From the NCBI GenBank assembly GCA_964621165.1, contig CAZULC010000004.1, positions 1 to 64,000 on the forward strand: a stretch of DNA of 64,000 bases, read 5' to 3'. Positions within the stretch are counted from its first letter, which is position 1. Every line of letters begins with the position of its first letter. Positions 36,376 through 45,390 of this stretch are shown piece by piece. The stretch comes from UMGS1696 sp964621165. Its GTDB lineage: Bacteria; Bacillota; Clostridia; Oscillospirales; CAG-272. The position numbers and the translations under genes were made by a program. Under the pieces are notes generated by a model. It did no database searches. It worked only from the letters and a program-made list of their open reading frames with translations, and was not told where the DNA came from.

Positions 36376-36993
36376 TTACTGTATTTTCACGGCTTCCGCG
36401 TATGTCAGAGTGAGTCCGCTTTTCAGTATGCTGCTTTTCCGAAGGGCAAATCCGTTTTCGCCGAGGAACGCAAGATAGCTCTCAGGGGTCCATTTGTGAT
36501 AAACCCTGAATCCCGACGTCTCCATCACGCGGACTTTCATTCTACCAATCAGGCTGCCGGCCACTGTAAACGTGGGAGCAATCATCACCCCGTCGTCCTT
36601 TAGCACACGCCTGATGTTTGCGAGAGCCGAGGCCGGGTCAGGCATGACGTGCAGGGCGTTGGATATAACCACCGCGTCAAACGTTCCGGAAGTATAGGGA
36701 AGGGAAGTTGCGTCCTGCACCGAGAAAAATAAGTTTCCATAAACGGCTTTCTTCTTGGCCTGCCTGATCATCTCCGGAGAAAAATCCACCGCCTCGAGAT
36801 GCTTTACAAGCGGCGCTATTTTCACCGACAAAAGTCCCGTACCGCAGGCGATTTCAAGTACTGTCATGTTCCGGTTGAGTGCCGGCTTCATGTTTTCCAT
36901 AATTTCACGATAAAGTCGGCTGCTTCCGGACATTACTTTGTCATATCTTGCCGCCCAGCTGCTCCAGAAATCCTTGCTGCTGCCGTAAGTCAA
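36376..36993 (-). CDS. Class I SAM-dependent methyltransferase
   Basis: About 205 residues with the SAM-binding motif VLEIACGTGLLS, the acidic residue in EAVDFSPEMI and a later VVISNALHVMPDP motif, typical of small-molecule methyltransferases (Methyltransf_11/UbiE-like). The start is uncertain: a GTG at 37020 lacks an RBS, while a TTG at 36993 follows GAGGTGA at the right distance; I chose the TTG. Substrate unknown. In related clusters such genes travel with DUF2325 and HMA proteins. Confidence 0.85.
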   Translation of the reverse strand: MTYGSSKDFWSSWAARYDKVMSGSSRLYREIMENMKPALNRNMTVLEIACGTGLLSVKIAPLVKHLEAVDFSPEMIRQAKKKAVYGNLFFSVQDATSLPYTSGTFDAVVISNALHVMPDPASALANIRRVLKDDGVMIAPTFTVAGSLIGRMKVRVMETSGFRVYHKWTPESYLAFLGENGFALRKSSILKSGLTLTYAEAVKIQ

Positions 36994-37094
36994 GTTTCTC
37001 ACCTCGATATAATCTATCACAGAAATAGAAAATTTGTCATCCGATCAATGATATTCTTAATGAAATTTACTGACTTCTAATTGTACGTCAGGCA

Positions 37095-37373
37095 TCAACC
37101 GGCGTGCTCTTCGAGTATTGCTTTAAGTGCCGCCATGGAACTGCTGTGGGAACGCGCGATTCTCACCTGCTGACCCTTGGTTTCGTTCAGTGCGCAACGT
37201 ACCATCTTGTGGGAGACCGTGTTCGTGAACAGAACCAACAGATCCGGAGAGCCGATGTCCCGCATACCGCCCGTCATTTTCGGATAAACTTTGGCTTTAC
37301 AATTGTACTCACTGCATAAGGCCTTGTACTGCCGGACCATGCATTCGTTTCCGCCGACAATTACTACACTCAT
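37095..37373 (-). CDS. DUF2325 domain protein
   Basis: A 92-residue protein of the DUF2325 family: MSVVIVGGNECMVRQYK at the start, then LVLFTNTVSHKMVRCALNE, with conserved Cys and His that could bind metal. Found near iron and metal transport genes in many Clostridia; function unknown. The ATG follows AAGGAGAAGAA. First gene of the minus-strand metal-linked cluster, with a strong promoter and two GTTAG-N6-CTAAC palindromes upstream. Confidence 0.85.
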   Translation of the reverse strand: MSVVIVGGNECMVRQYKALCSEYNCKAKVYPKMTGGMRDIGSPDLLVLFTNTVSHKMVRCALNETKGQQVRIARSHSSSMAALKAILEEHAG

Positions 37374-37392
37374 TTCTTCTCCTTTTCATATA

Positions 37393-37468
37393 GTTAGCCG
37401 AGACTAACTTGATCCTTAAAATATAAGTCTTTTGCAAGACTGAATAATCACAGTTAGCATTAACTAAC
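37393..37468 (-). promoter_or_regulatory. Two GTTAG-N6-CTAAC operators (sites 1 and 2)
   Basis: GTTAG-CCGAGA-CTAAC (37393-37408) and GTTAG-CATTAA-CTAAC (37453-37468), centred exactly 60 bp apart. Site 2 covers about +3 to +18 of the promoter at 37478-37506, as expected for a repressor. The half-sites resemble those of DtxR/IdeR metal regulators, but the spacer is longer than the IdeR consensus. Confidence 0.7.
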
Positions 37469-37477
37469 CGATACTAT

Positions 37478-37506
37478 ATAATACCATATAAACCGCCCTT
37501 TGTCAA
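37478..37506 (-). promoter_or_regulatory. Promoter of the DUF2325-FtsX cluster
   Basis: Minus strand TTGACA (37501-37506), 17-bp spacer, TATTAT (37478-37483), directly followed by operator site 2. Confidence 0.85.
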
Positions 37507-37604
37507 GAGAAAAACGCAAATTTCCCGAAAAAACAAAGCTGGATTTCTCCGACTCTGTAAATCACTTTTTCTTCGGCTTTTAAAAGGGAAACATCCCATG
37601 CAGC

Positions 37605-37767
37605 CTCAATCAATTACGTCATAATCCCGCGGACGTTATTTTGACAAAAACTGACTGCCGCACACCGAGCCGATTGTCTTTCCCCGGAATTAGATTCCGT
37701 ATTCACCGAACAATTTACTGAACGATATTTCTCTCGCTCCGCCGATCTGCTCACGCATATTCTGCAT
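37605..37767 (-). pseudogene. Possible TfoX N-terminal domain remnant
   Basis: The minus-strand frame from 37767 reads MQNMREQIGGAREISFSKLF then GEYGI, TAA (37690-37692), FRGKTIGSVCGSQFLSK, TAA (37636-37638), and fades out. KLFGEYGI-x-FRGKTIG resembles the TfoX/MmcQ-like domain, where a Tyr is usual at the first stop. No RBS. The rest of 37507-37788 shows nothing else. Confidence 0.35.
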
Positions 37768-37788
37768 AACTCAAATCCGACGCCAAGC

Positions 37789-38639
37789 TCAGTTTTCTTT
37801 CTTCACAACCGGAATCCAGACTTCAAAAACGGCGTTCGACGGGTCGGGATTCAGATAAACTTCGATGTCGGGCGCATTGCCGTACTCATATCCGGATGTG
37901 GGAAGCCACTCTATGACGACTCACCGCTCAAGCTCATGTATTGCGAGATTCGTTCACGAGCCGGAGAAAATCGCCCATGTTGACGCTGGAACGGTGTATT
38001 CTTCAAAATTTACCCTGTCCCTGCCTCTTGAGAACGCGATGTAGTACCGCCAGTTTTCTTTTTCATTGCAGGCGCTGACTCCGAGAAGTCTCATGGGTTC
38101 TGAGTCCATCAGTCCAGCTAAAGCCTGAATCGTGTCGTCAGCCGCAGCCTTTCCCCGCATATGTGGAACGACCATGAAGTTATTCTCGAGGTTTTGCTCC
38201 AGCAGCGAGGAAATTCCAACAATTATGAACTCTTCCTTTTTTCAATTCTGTAGTTCATTTCACTTGCTCCTTTCACTGCAAAGGTGAACACAATGTGTGA
38301 AAACGACTTCACCGAAACTCCCGCATTCTTAACCGATGAGGGAGCGACGCCGTGGAACGCCTGAAATGCACGTTTGAACGCCGTGGGTGGGGAATAGCCG
38401 TACTTCAAAGCCACATCCACGATTTTTTCGCCGCAGCTCTGTAAATCCACTGCTGCACGGGACATGCGCCGCCTTCTTATGTACTCCGACAGTGTGATTC
38501 CCGCCATAGATGTGAACATCCGCTGATAATGGTACGCCGAACAGCACGCAATCCGGCCAAGCGTCTGATAATCAATCTCATCATTCAGATGCTCTTCGAT
38601 GTATTTTATGCTCTCGTTCATTCTTTCAACCAATTCCAT
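37789..38639 (-). pseudogene. AraC regulator with GyrI-like effector domain, broken
   Basis: Stitched, this is a classic AraC-GyrI regulator of about 283 residues. N-terminal helix-turn-helix pair (1-110: YHYQRMFTSMAGITLSEYIR and ALKYGYSPPTAFKRAFQ), then an effector-binding domain with LLGVSACNEKENWRYYIA and EWLPTSGYEYGNAPDIEVYL. Lesions: a frameshift near 38230 and two TGA codons, one after WAIFSGS (homologues usually Gly) and one in ELER-stop-VVIEWLP. The first 138 codons (38223-38639), with RBS AAAGGAG, could still give a bare DNA-binding fragment. Such proteins normally sense hydrophobic drugs; a MATE pump lies divergently next to it. Confidence 0.85.
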
Positions 38640-38829
38640 AGGCTTCTCCTTTGCTTTTCTACATTATTATACAGTGTCACGCCGGAAAAATCCTCTCAAT
38701 CGGCGCACGGAAAAAGAGAGATTCAACCAATTCTTTCATTAATTATAACGTATTTGCACTCTTATGTCAACGGGATATTCTGACCATGGGAAAATAAAAT
38801 TTGATTTCATTTTTTGTGCCAAACTCCCT

Positions 38830-38858
38830 TTGAAATTCTGCCCAGTCCGTGGTATAAT
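38830..38858 (+). promoter_or_regulatory. Promoter of the MATE gene
   Basis: TTGAAA (38830-38835), 17-bp spacer, TATAAT (38853-38858), about 120 bp before the start codon. Confidence 0.75.
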
Positions 38859-38887
38859 TTGATAGTCGAACAGCAAAGCCAACGAAG

Positions 38888-38925
38888 CAGCGTAGAACCA
38901 CGACAGGATTCCGCGCTGTTTTTTT
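38888..38925 (+). terminator. Attenuator-like terminator in the MATE leader
   Basis: CAGCG (38888-38892) with CGCTG (38914-38918), plus an inner GAA/TTC pair, then seven T. It lies between promoter and gene, so transcription of the pump is likely controlled by readthrough. The sensor part would be only about 25 nt. Confidence 0.6.
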
Positions 38926-38978
38926 GTCCCCTTTTTGGCTGCCTGACATAAACAAATCTTAGTCAAATGAGGTATTTT

Positions 38979-40337
38979 ATGGAAAATTCAGCTCAAAACA
39001 ACTATCTCGGCACGGAAAAACTCCCGCGGCTCCTTGTAAAATTTTCTCTGCCGTGCATCCTGTCCCTGATTATTTCGTGCTTTTACAACATAGTCGACCA
39101 GATTTTCGTAGGCAACATGATAGGTAACGTGGGAAACGCCGCGACGGGCATTATCTTCCCCATAACCGTAATCGGCTGGGGAACGTCACTGCTTTTCGGA
39201 GACGGTGCCGCCGCGTATCTCAGCATGTCAATGGGCCAGAAGAGTACGGAGAAGATTCACAAAGCTGTGGCAAATGCATCTCTCATGGCATTCCTCTCCG
39301 GCGTGCTGATTATTGCTGTGGCTTACGGCGGAGGCGACGGACTTCTCAACATACTCGGCGCAAAGGACGCGGAAACCTTGAATCTTTCGTCTGACTACGG
39401 CAGAATAATCTACACCATGATTCCATTAGCTCTCGCACAGAACTGCCTTGCGTCCATAATCCGCGCTGACGGAAGCCCCAAGGTTGCAATGATCGCAATG
39501 TTCACCGGAGCGATATTGAATATAATCGGCGACCCGATTCTCATTTCATTCATGGGAATCAAAGGCGCGGCACTGGCGACGATTATCGGACAGTTTGTTT
39601 CATTCCTGATTTGCGCCGGATATCTCGTAAAGTCCAAGAATTTCAAAATCCGGCTCACCAGCTTCATCCCCGACGGACGCCTGCTTTGCAGAATAATGGC
39701 TCTCGGCACATCCAGCTTTCTGACCCAGCTGTCAATCGTCATCATTACCGTAATCAACAACATACTCCTCGTAAAATACGGCGCAATGTCATCCTATGGT
39801 CAGGTTATACCTCTGTCGGCATTTGTAGTAATCATGAAGCTGTTCCAGATTATCCTGAACATCGCTATCGGAATCGCAGCCGGAGCACAGCCAATCGCAG
39901 GCTACAACTACGGCGCGCAGCTCAACTCCCGGGTGACGGAACTCTTGAAGCTCATCATGAAGTACACGGCAATCGTATGTATCATAGCTACAGTAATCAT
40001 AGAAGCGTTCCCGTCACTGCTCATCAAAATGTTCGGCTCTGACAGTGAGCTGTATCTCGAGTTCGCCACGGGATGCCTGAGAATTTACCTGTCACTCATC
40101 CTGTTCACCTGCCTGCAAAAAGTATCGGCAATCTTCCTCCAGTCCATTGGAAAGGTTCAGCTCGCCGCACCCCTGTCGATGCTCCGTGACATTCTGCTAA
40201 TCGTGACCTCGCTGGTCGTGCCGGTAAAATTGGGAGTCACCGGAATCTTCTGGGCAGCTCCCATCGCAGACGTCATCGCGTTCATCCCCACGACAATTAT
40301 AATGATAAAGGTAAAAAAGTCCCTCGATCGTGGATAA
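38979..40337 (+). CDS. MATE family efflux transporter
   Basis: A 452-residue multidrug and toxin extrusion pump with about 12 membrane helices in two halves; the N-terminal LPRLLVKFSLPCILSLIISC and the FYNIVDQIFVGNMIG segment are typical of the DinF/NorM-like group. It exports cationic drugs or metabolites with a Na+ or H+ gradient. The ATG at 38979 is chosen because GAGG lies at the right distance; an ATG at 38967 overlaps that site. Its leader has an attenuator, and the broken AraC-GyrI regulator next to it may once have controlled it. Confidence 0.93.
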   Translation: MENSAQNNYLGTEKLPRLLVKFSLPCILSLIISCFYNIVDQIFVGNMIGNVGNAATGIIFPITVIGWGTSLLFGDGAAAYLSMSMGQKSTEKIHKAVANASLMAFLSGVLIIAVAYGGGDGLLNILGAKDAETLNLSSDYGRIIYTMIPLALAQNCLASIIRADGSPKVAMIAMFTGAILNIIGDPILISFMGIKGAALATIIGQFVSFLICAGYLVKSKNFKIRLTSFIPDGRLLCRIMALGTSSFLTQLSIVIITVINNILLVKYGAMSSYGQVIPLSAFVVIMKLFQIILNIAIGIAAGAQPIAGYNYGAQLNSRVTELLKLIMKYTAIVCIIATVIIEAFPSLLIKMFGSDSELYLEFATGCLRIYLSLILFTCLQKVSAIFLQSIGKVQLAAPLSMLRDILLIVTSLVVPVKLGVTGIFWAAPIADVIAFIPTTIIMIKVKKSLDRG

Positions 40338-40346
40338 TAAAAACCG

Positions 40347-40371
40347 AAGCTCGCCACGCGCGGGCTTTTTT
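40347..40371 (+). terminator. Terminator after the MATE gene
   Basis: AAGCTCGC (40347-40354) pairs with GCGGGCTT (40360-40367), then TTTT. Confidence 0.75.
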
Positions 40372-40402
40372 GTTAAATTTCTGCAAACACAATGTGGATG
40401 AA

Positions 40403-40431
40403 TTGACAGAATTTTGTGGCTATGTTATAAT
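40403..40431 (+). promoter_or_regulatory. Promoter of the methyltransferase-like gene
   Basis: Perfect TTGACA (40403-40408), 17-bp spacer, TATAAT (40426-40431). Confidence 0.85.
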
Positions 40432-40465
40432 AATGGTGAACAAAATTTCACATACGAGGTAATCC

Positions 40466-40510
40466 TATGCCAACCCCCGACCGCTCGGAAAGCAGCCAAT
40501 TTATTATATA
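40466..40510 (+). CDS. Possible 14-residue leader peptide
   Basis: ATG CCA ACC CCC opens a 14-codon ORF (MPTPDRSESSQFII) ending in TAG 11 bp before the next start, with CGAGGTAA as RBS. It lies in the leader of the methyltransferase-like gene. Could be chance. Confidence 0.25.
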
Positions 40511-40521
40511 GGGAGCCGCAC

Positions 40522-41571
40522 ATGAACAACAGCTTCACAAAATTCTTCACCCGCCAGCCCGACGAAATCCGCTCCGGCGACTACTTCTACCGCATCCTGT
40601 GGATTGAAGCCGAGCAGCAAAAGTACCACCTGTGGGTGTCAACCGAAAATGAGCTCGCCGAGAAAGAGGAGTACAACCGAATAAACTTCCTGACACACCT
40701 GAAAGAGCGTACCTTCTCCGGCACATTAGACGAGTCCCGCGACGATTTTTGGCTCAGGGAAGTGAAGCAGGATCGCGAAAACAGCAAAGTCTATAAAATT
40801 TTCTCGGAAAACGCCAAAACCAACACCCCCGTAATGGACTTCTGCACAAGCGACTACATGGGATTGCTCCCGTACCTGCTCGAGCTGAACCCGCATCTCC
40901 CCTGCCTCGCACAGGACGTGGACGTAAACGTTCTTCACCGACTGCGCAGACGGTTTGACGAAAATTTACCCGACGCCGTCGTCAGCTTTGCTTCATTTGA
41001 CAACCTCGATATGCCGCTGCACGACAATTCCGTCCCCTGCGTAACCAGAAGCGGATTTGTCACCCACTGCTCGATGAACCGCAATTTTGACCACAATCCC
41101 GACCTGACTCTTGAAGAAAACCATGAAAATTTCAGGAAATTCACGGAAAATCTAAAGCAGATTGCGGTAAATGAGGTGTACCGAATCCTAAAGCCCAGCG
41201 GACTGCTGATACTGGAGGACGGTGATGAAACCGAATTTGAGTACGACATAAATCAAATTGACGCGTTTTTTGAGGTTGGCGAGCTGCTCTACGTACTGAA
41301 TTCCCGTAAAAAGGTGATGAAAATACTCGCGGATGTTGAAGAAGAGAAGAGAAAAACCGTCTCCCTTGAGAAAAAACTGCTATCAGCCGTCTTTGAGAAG
41401 GTGTTGATTGAGCCAGAAAAGTGGTACCTCCCGCCATCAGAAACAGCAAGCTTGTTCAGCACGACAGGCGACCCAATCCAACTTCCCACCCACACCCTCG
41501 GGGAGAACCTGATAATAAGCTTCGGCAAAGTCGCACTCTTCATCCTCCGCAAACCGACGGACGTAAAATAA
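40522..41571 (+). CDS. Methyltransferase-like protein
   Basis: A 349-residue soluble protein. The middle (about 110-245) looks like a divergent class I methyltransferase: a motif around PVMDFCTSDYMGLLPYLLE, an acidic position in CLAQDVDVNVL, then LDMPLHDNSV and NEVYRILKPSGLLILEDGDE, the usual post-motif strand. The glycine-rich SAM loop is not canonical, so activity is uncertain. N- and C-terminal parts are unassigned. GGGAG precedes the ATG at 40522; I prefer this to the longer frame from 40414, which overlaps the promoter. Confidence 0.6.
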   Translation: MNNSFTKFFTRQPDEIRSGDYFYRILWIEAEQQKYHLWVSTENELAEKEEYNRINFLTHLKERTFSGTLDESRDDFWLREVKQDRENSKVYKIFSENAKTNTPVMDFCTSDYMGLLPYLLELNPHLPCLAQDVDVNVLHRLRRRFDENLPDAVVSFASFDNLDMPLHDNSVPCVTRSGFVTHCSMNRNFDHNPDLTLEENHENFRKFTENLKQIAVNEVYRILKPSGLLILEDGDETEFEYDINQIDAFFEVGELLYVLNSRKKVMKILADVEEEKRKTVSLEKKLLSAVFEKVLIEPEKWYLPPSETASLFSTTGDPIQLPTHTLGENLIISFGKVALFILRKPTDVK

Positions 41572-41690
41572 TTCAAACAAACCGAGCCGGATATAAAAAT
41601 TTTCCGTTTTTTTTTTGCGCCCGAGTAAACCTTTTCGCCTCCCCGATTGTCTATATATTATAACTACATCAGCAGAAAGGACACGCACTA

Positions 41691-42437
41691 ATGGGCAGAA
41701 TAATAGTTCACCCAAGTGAAATCGGACCAATGCAGCTCTGTGAGGACGGAAAACATGACATAGCGGAAATGTACTACGCGGAATCAGGGCGAATCTTCTA
41801 CATGAACCGACCGAAAGAGTTTTTTTCCACCATGATAATGCGGTACTCACTGGCGAATTTTCTTCTGTGCTTTCTGAACTGCCGCTATTAGATCCCGTGG
41901 CTCGTGCCGATTTTTGTAGTCATGGGATTCAAAATCAACATCTTCGTCAACTGGTGCCTGACAATAAACTTCTCCCGCCGGAAAATGTTGACATTCTTTG
42001 CCGTCGAGCTGATCCTCTTCCAAATCGTGGAAATTTTTCTCCGTACACTGCTGATAAAATTATGGATAAGGTAAAACTACACAGAAGGCAACATCATATC
42101 AACAATTCCGGCTCAGATTCTTTCAAAAACCGAGTCCGCCGTAAATTTCCAAGAAATCCAGAACCTCGCCTTCTCAATCCCCGACATGGAAGCGTACATA
42201 CTCTCCGACCCCGACGAAATTAAGGTGCACCAGAGCGTGTTCCGGGACGTGTTCGAGCACCCTGAGCTGCTTGAAAAATACGAAAAACTCAGCAATCAGA
42301 TGGAGGTGCTGTCAGGGTTTTTCCAGAAAGCTGGTGACGACCGGGACAACGAGGCAATCATCTACTCGCTCATCAAAATGCAGTCCTTCATCGAAATCAT
42401 CGACTACATCGTCGCCGCCCTCCTCCCCTCGCCGTGA
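41691..42437 (+). pseudogene. 5' part of a broken MutS-like gene
   Basis: One frame of 249 codons with TAG at about 41889 and TAA at about 42072, no internal frameshift. The start has two or three hydrophobic segments (FFSTMIMRYSLANFLLCF, IPWLVPIFVVMGF, LTFFAVELILFQIVEIFL); the end (SDPDEIKVHQSVFRDVFEHP, SNQMEVLSGFFQKAGDDR) matches the MutS-like core, just before the ATPase ORF at 42434. The join is a 4-bp overlap in another frame, which I read as a frameshift in an ancestral protein of about 640 residues. The upstream hydrophobic part could instead be a separate small membrane protein. Confidence 0.65.
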
Positions 42438-43612
42438 GCAAAAAAATAAAAGCCCAGTCTGTTTTGGACTTCATAAATGCCTGCACTACAGTTGCTGGGG
42501 CTGAATCGCACAAAAACGTCAAAAGCTGGCTCGGCAACCTCGACGTGAACCTGAAAAACATCAAGTCCGTCACCCTCGGCGTGAATCTTGACGCACAGCT
42601 GAAGGTCAGCGAAATCGGCGTGGCATCCTTCAACACAAGCCCCTATGTTGGCTCAGGCGTGATAAACTCCATGTTCCGCGACGAAAACCCCGGCGAGGAG
42701 TACAAATGTATGATTTTCCTCGGCGTGTACGAGACCAAAAAACTGCTTGGCAGGAGCATAATAGCGGTCAATAACGAACTTTTCAGCGCAATGAACACTG
42801 TCTATCGCGGAATTCTGAAAAAAATTCGCCGTGATATCCTGAACCTGTTCAAGCAGGAGGCGGTTTCACTGGCAGGCGTGGCAAGCGACATGGAGTTCGT
42901 CACAAAATCCTGCCGATACATGATGTCCATGAAAGAGCAGGGAGGAGCCGTTACATTTCCGCGAATCGCCGACCGCCACAAAATCCGCGGACTCTACAAC
43001 CCCAACATCCTCTACAAGGTCGGAAAGAAAAATCTCGTCGCCAATAACGTTGAGATGGACGAGAACAGCCGCATTTTCATCCTGACGGGACCCAACAGCG
43101 GCGGAAAATCGGTCTACCTGAACTCCCTCGGAATAGCACAGCTCCTGTTCCAGCCTGGACTCCCCGTTCCCGTTTCATACGCCGAGATGAAGCCATTCAA
43201 AACCATTGCCGCCATGGGAGTCAAGAGCGCGGAGAAAACCAACGACGGACGCCTCGCCAACGAAGTCACCCGCCTGAAGGAGTGTCTGCAAGCCATCACC
43301 GACAGCACCCTCATCCATCTCGACAAAACCTTCTCCAGAACCAGCGCGTTCGACGGTGTTTTCCTCGCGGAATTATTGATAAAATACCTCGCCAAACGGG
43401 GATGTTACACAGTATACGTGACTCACTTCCACGAGCTGTCCCAGCGAATCAAGGAACTGAAAAAAGAAAACCGCGCCATCCAAATGCTGACCGCCCAGAA
43501 CATCGGGGGCAGACGGACGTACAAAACTGTCCCGTATGAAGGCTACGACTTCGACAAAAGCCTCGCGAAGGATATCGTCATCGAAAACGGACTTGTTTTT
43601 TTGTTTGAATGA
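42434..43612 (+). CDS. MutS-like ATPase portion, probably inactive
   Basis: 392 codons from a GTG overlapping the upstream frame. It has the MutS family core and ATPase: Walker A GPNSGGKS (about 218-225), then the region that should hold Walker B, THFHELSQRI, and an end of IVIENGLVFLFE. The Walker B/signature reads LIHLDKTFSRTSAFDG: a Lys replaces the catalytic Glu and the Gly-rich part is degenerate, which should prevent normal ATP hydrolysis. Related clostridial MutS-like proteins (not the mismatch-repair MutS1) have unknown roles. With the broken 5' part, this is best read as a decaying gene. Confidence 0.7.
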   Translation: MSKKIKAQSVLDFINACTTVAGAESHKNVKSWLGNLDVNLKNIKSVTLGVNLDAQLKVSEIGVASFNTSPYVGSGVINSMFRDENPGEEYKCMIFLGVYETKKLLGRSIIAVNNELFSAMNTVYRGILKKIRRDILNLFKQEAVSLAGVASDMEFVTKSCRYMMSMKEQGGAVTFPRIADRHKIRGLYNPNILYKVGKKNLVANNVEMDENSRIFILTGPNSGGKSVYLNSLGIAQLLFQPGLPVPVSYAEMKPFKTIAAMGVKSAEKTNDGRLANEVTRLKECLQAITDSTLIHLDKTFSRTSAFDGVFLAELLIKYLAKRGCYTVYVTHFHELSQRIKELKKENRAIQMLTAQNIGGRRTYKTVPYEGYDFDKSLAKDIVIENGLVFLFE

Positions 43613-43649
43613 AATATGCGAACTATTATCAATTCAACAGCATAAATAA

Positions 43650-45155
43650 TCACGTGTTTTCGTCATATTGCTTGGCTTGAGCATTATAGATCTCCCGATA
43701 CAGCGGGCAGGAATTCATCAGCGCCGTATGATGGTCAAACCCCGCCACGGTGTGTCCGGACAAAAACAGAACCTTGTCGGCATACTTAGCAACCGAAAGC
43801 CGGTGCGAAATATACAGCACGGTCTTCCCGCTCAGCCCCATGTTGAACATCTGAATCAAGTCATCCTCGGCAAACGCGTCAAGCGCACTGGAGGGCTCGT
43901 CAAGTATAACAATGTCGGGGTCATTGAACAGCATCCGGGCAAGGGCGAGCTTCTGAACCTCACCGTCGGACAGCATAACGCCCTCGCCGTCAAATATCCG
44001 CCCGAGTTGTGTGTCAATCCCCTTCGGCAGGCTGTCGATTTTCTCCTTCAGTCCCGCCAGGCAAAGGCAATCGTACACCTCTCGCGAACCTTATCGGACT
44101 CGTCTTAGGCGTTTGTGGCAACATTTTCGGCGATTGACAAATTATAATACTTGTAATCCTGAAAAACAATGCCGATTCCGCCCCTGTGGCTGCGGTACTC
44201 GATGTCGCATATGTCCGTACCGTTGTAGAGTATCCGCCCATCGCTGGCGTCGTACAGCCTACACAGCAGCCTCGTCAAAGTAGTCTTGCTTTCACCATTA
44301 GCCCCAACAATAACGTAAAACTTGCCTTTTTCAAAATCAATATTGACGTGCCTGAGAATCATCTCGCTGCTGCCGGGGTAAGCAAAGAAAACACCTTTAA
44401 GTGAATAAATCGGCTCCTTCTCTGCAATCTTACCCGCGGGAATACCTTTCTCCTCCACGGCAATAACGTTTTTGGTGTTGACAAACTTCCGATAAATATT
44501 CATGTACGCCGAATTTTTAGCCATCTCCACAACCCCGTTGGCGATTGAAGCAATATTGCCGGAAAGCGTCTTGAGCGCGGACAAGAACATAGAAAAATTC
44601 GCGAACGACAACCCTTAAAGATAACCTGAAACGCTAAAAACAAATTAAAAATAAGGTTCTCCACAGTCCCGAAGGAAGCCCGCAGTACGGAATTGCCGAA
44701 CAGCTTAGTCAAAAGCTTTTGCATCATAACATGTACTTCTGCCAGAATGGTCTTGTATTTTCTTATAACCCACCCGGAAATCGAGTACATTCTCATGTCA
44801 GCTGCGTATTTTCATCCATCAGCATGGTTAAATAGTAGGATATTTTAGTGTTAAGCGACGCCATATCCACGGAATTGTTGTAGCTTTTGCGCTTGTCGCT
44901 GACAACTGTGAGTATTTTCAGAACACTCATAAGCACAATCACGCCGAACACCCACACGGAAACCGCCGATAGCACGTACCCTATGGACACAATTGAAATT
45001 ATTGATGAAATGAACGAAAGAGTCAAATCGAGATAGCGTTCAGCGGAACTGCCCATGACAGCCTGAGCCGCCATCTCTTTATTTTTCATCATCTGAGGCG
45101 TGAACAGCAAAGCGCAGTCCATATTAACGGAAACGCTGTATAAATCAAATGTCAA
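43650..45155 (-). pseudogene. Truncated, frameshifted ABC exporter
   Basis: Stitched minus-strand frames give a half-exporter lacking its N-terminus: permease remnant (SSAERYLDLTLSFISSIISI, DMRMYSISGWVIRKYK), ATPase with a Walker A region VGANGESKTT (Gly-Lys changed to Ser-Lys next to Glu) and Walker B IVILDEPSSALD. The signature is MLSDGEVQK, not LSGGQ. Lesions: frameshifts near 44795, 44610 and 44060, and a TAA at about 44106. It has the same plan as the intact exporters at 13717-17451, so it may be a relic of a similar pair. Confidence 0.85.
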
Positions 45156-45353
45156 GCCGTTGCGGAAGAGATCTCCCTTACTGTCAAGTCGTTTTCAGCA
45201 TATAGAATTGATACTCAAAAGTATTAATTATTAATTTTTTTATTATTATTTGCCCTTCTGAAATTTATATAAGTATATTATTCCATTTTCTGGGGGGATT
45301 CAATATATTTTGTAAAATAAGATAAAATATCAGCCCACAGTCAGCCGCATAAT

Positions 45354-45387
45354 AAAACAGCTTCAGTTTTTCGCCGAGACTGTTTTT
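45354..45387 (-). terminator. Terminator after the lipoprotein gene
   Basis: AAAACAG (45354-45360) pairs with CTGTTTT (45380-45386); on the minus strand T-rich sequence follows. Confidence 0.5.
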
Positions 45388-45390
45388 GTT

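Noticed and set aside
37393..37468. Classical IdeR/DtxR or Fur boxes
   Set aside because: Half-sites GTTAG and CTAAC match DtxR-type sites, but the spacer is 6 bp instead of about 1 bp in the IdeR consensus, and there is no Fur-like GATAAT pattern. I therefore name the motif only by its sequence.
20187..37960. Reading TGA as Trp or Gly to repair several broken genes
   Set aside because: Many intact genes end cleanly in TGA right before the next gene, and the broken genes also contain TAA, TAG and frameshifts. The residues expected at the stops differ (Trp, Gly, Arg, Glu). A changed code does not fit.
38865..38925. Guanidine-II (mini-ykkC) riboswitch before the MATE gene
   Set aside because: Two ACGA sequences occur, but the first is not in a stable hairpin loop and the second is in an oversized loop of the terminator, so the required paired-hairpin layout is missing.
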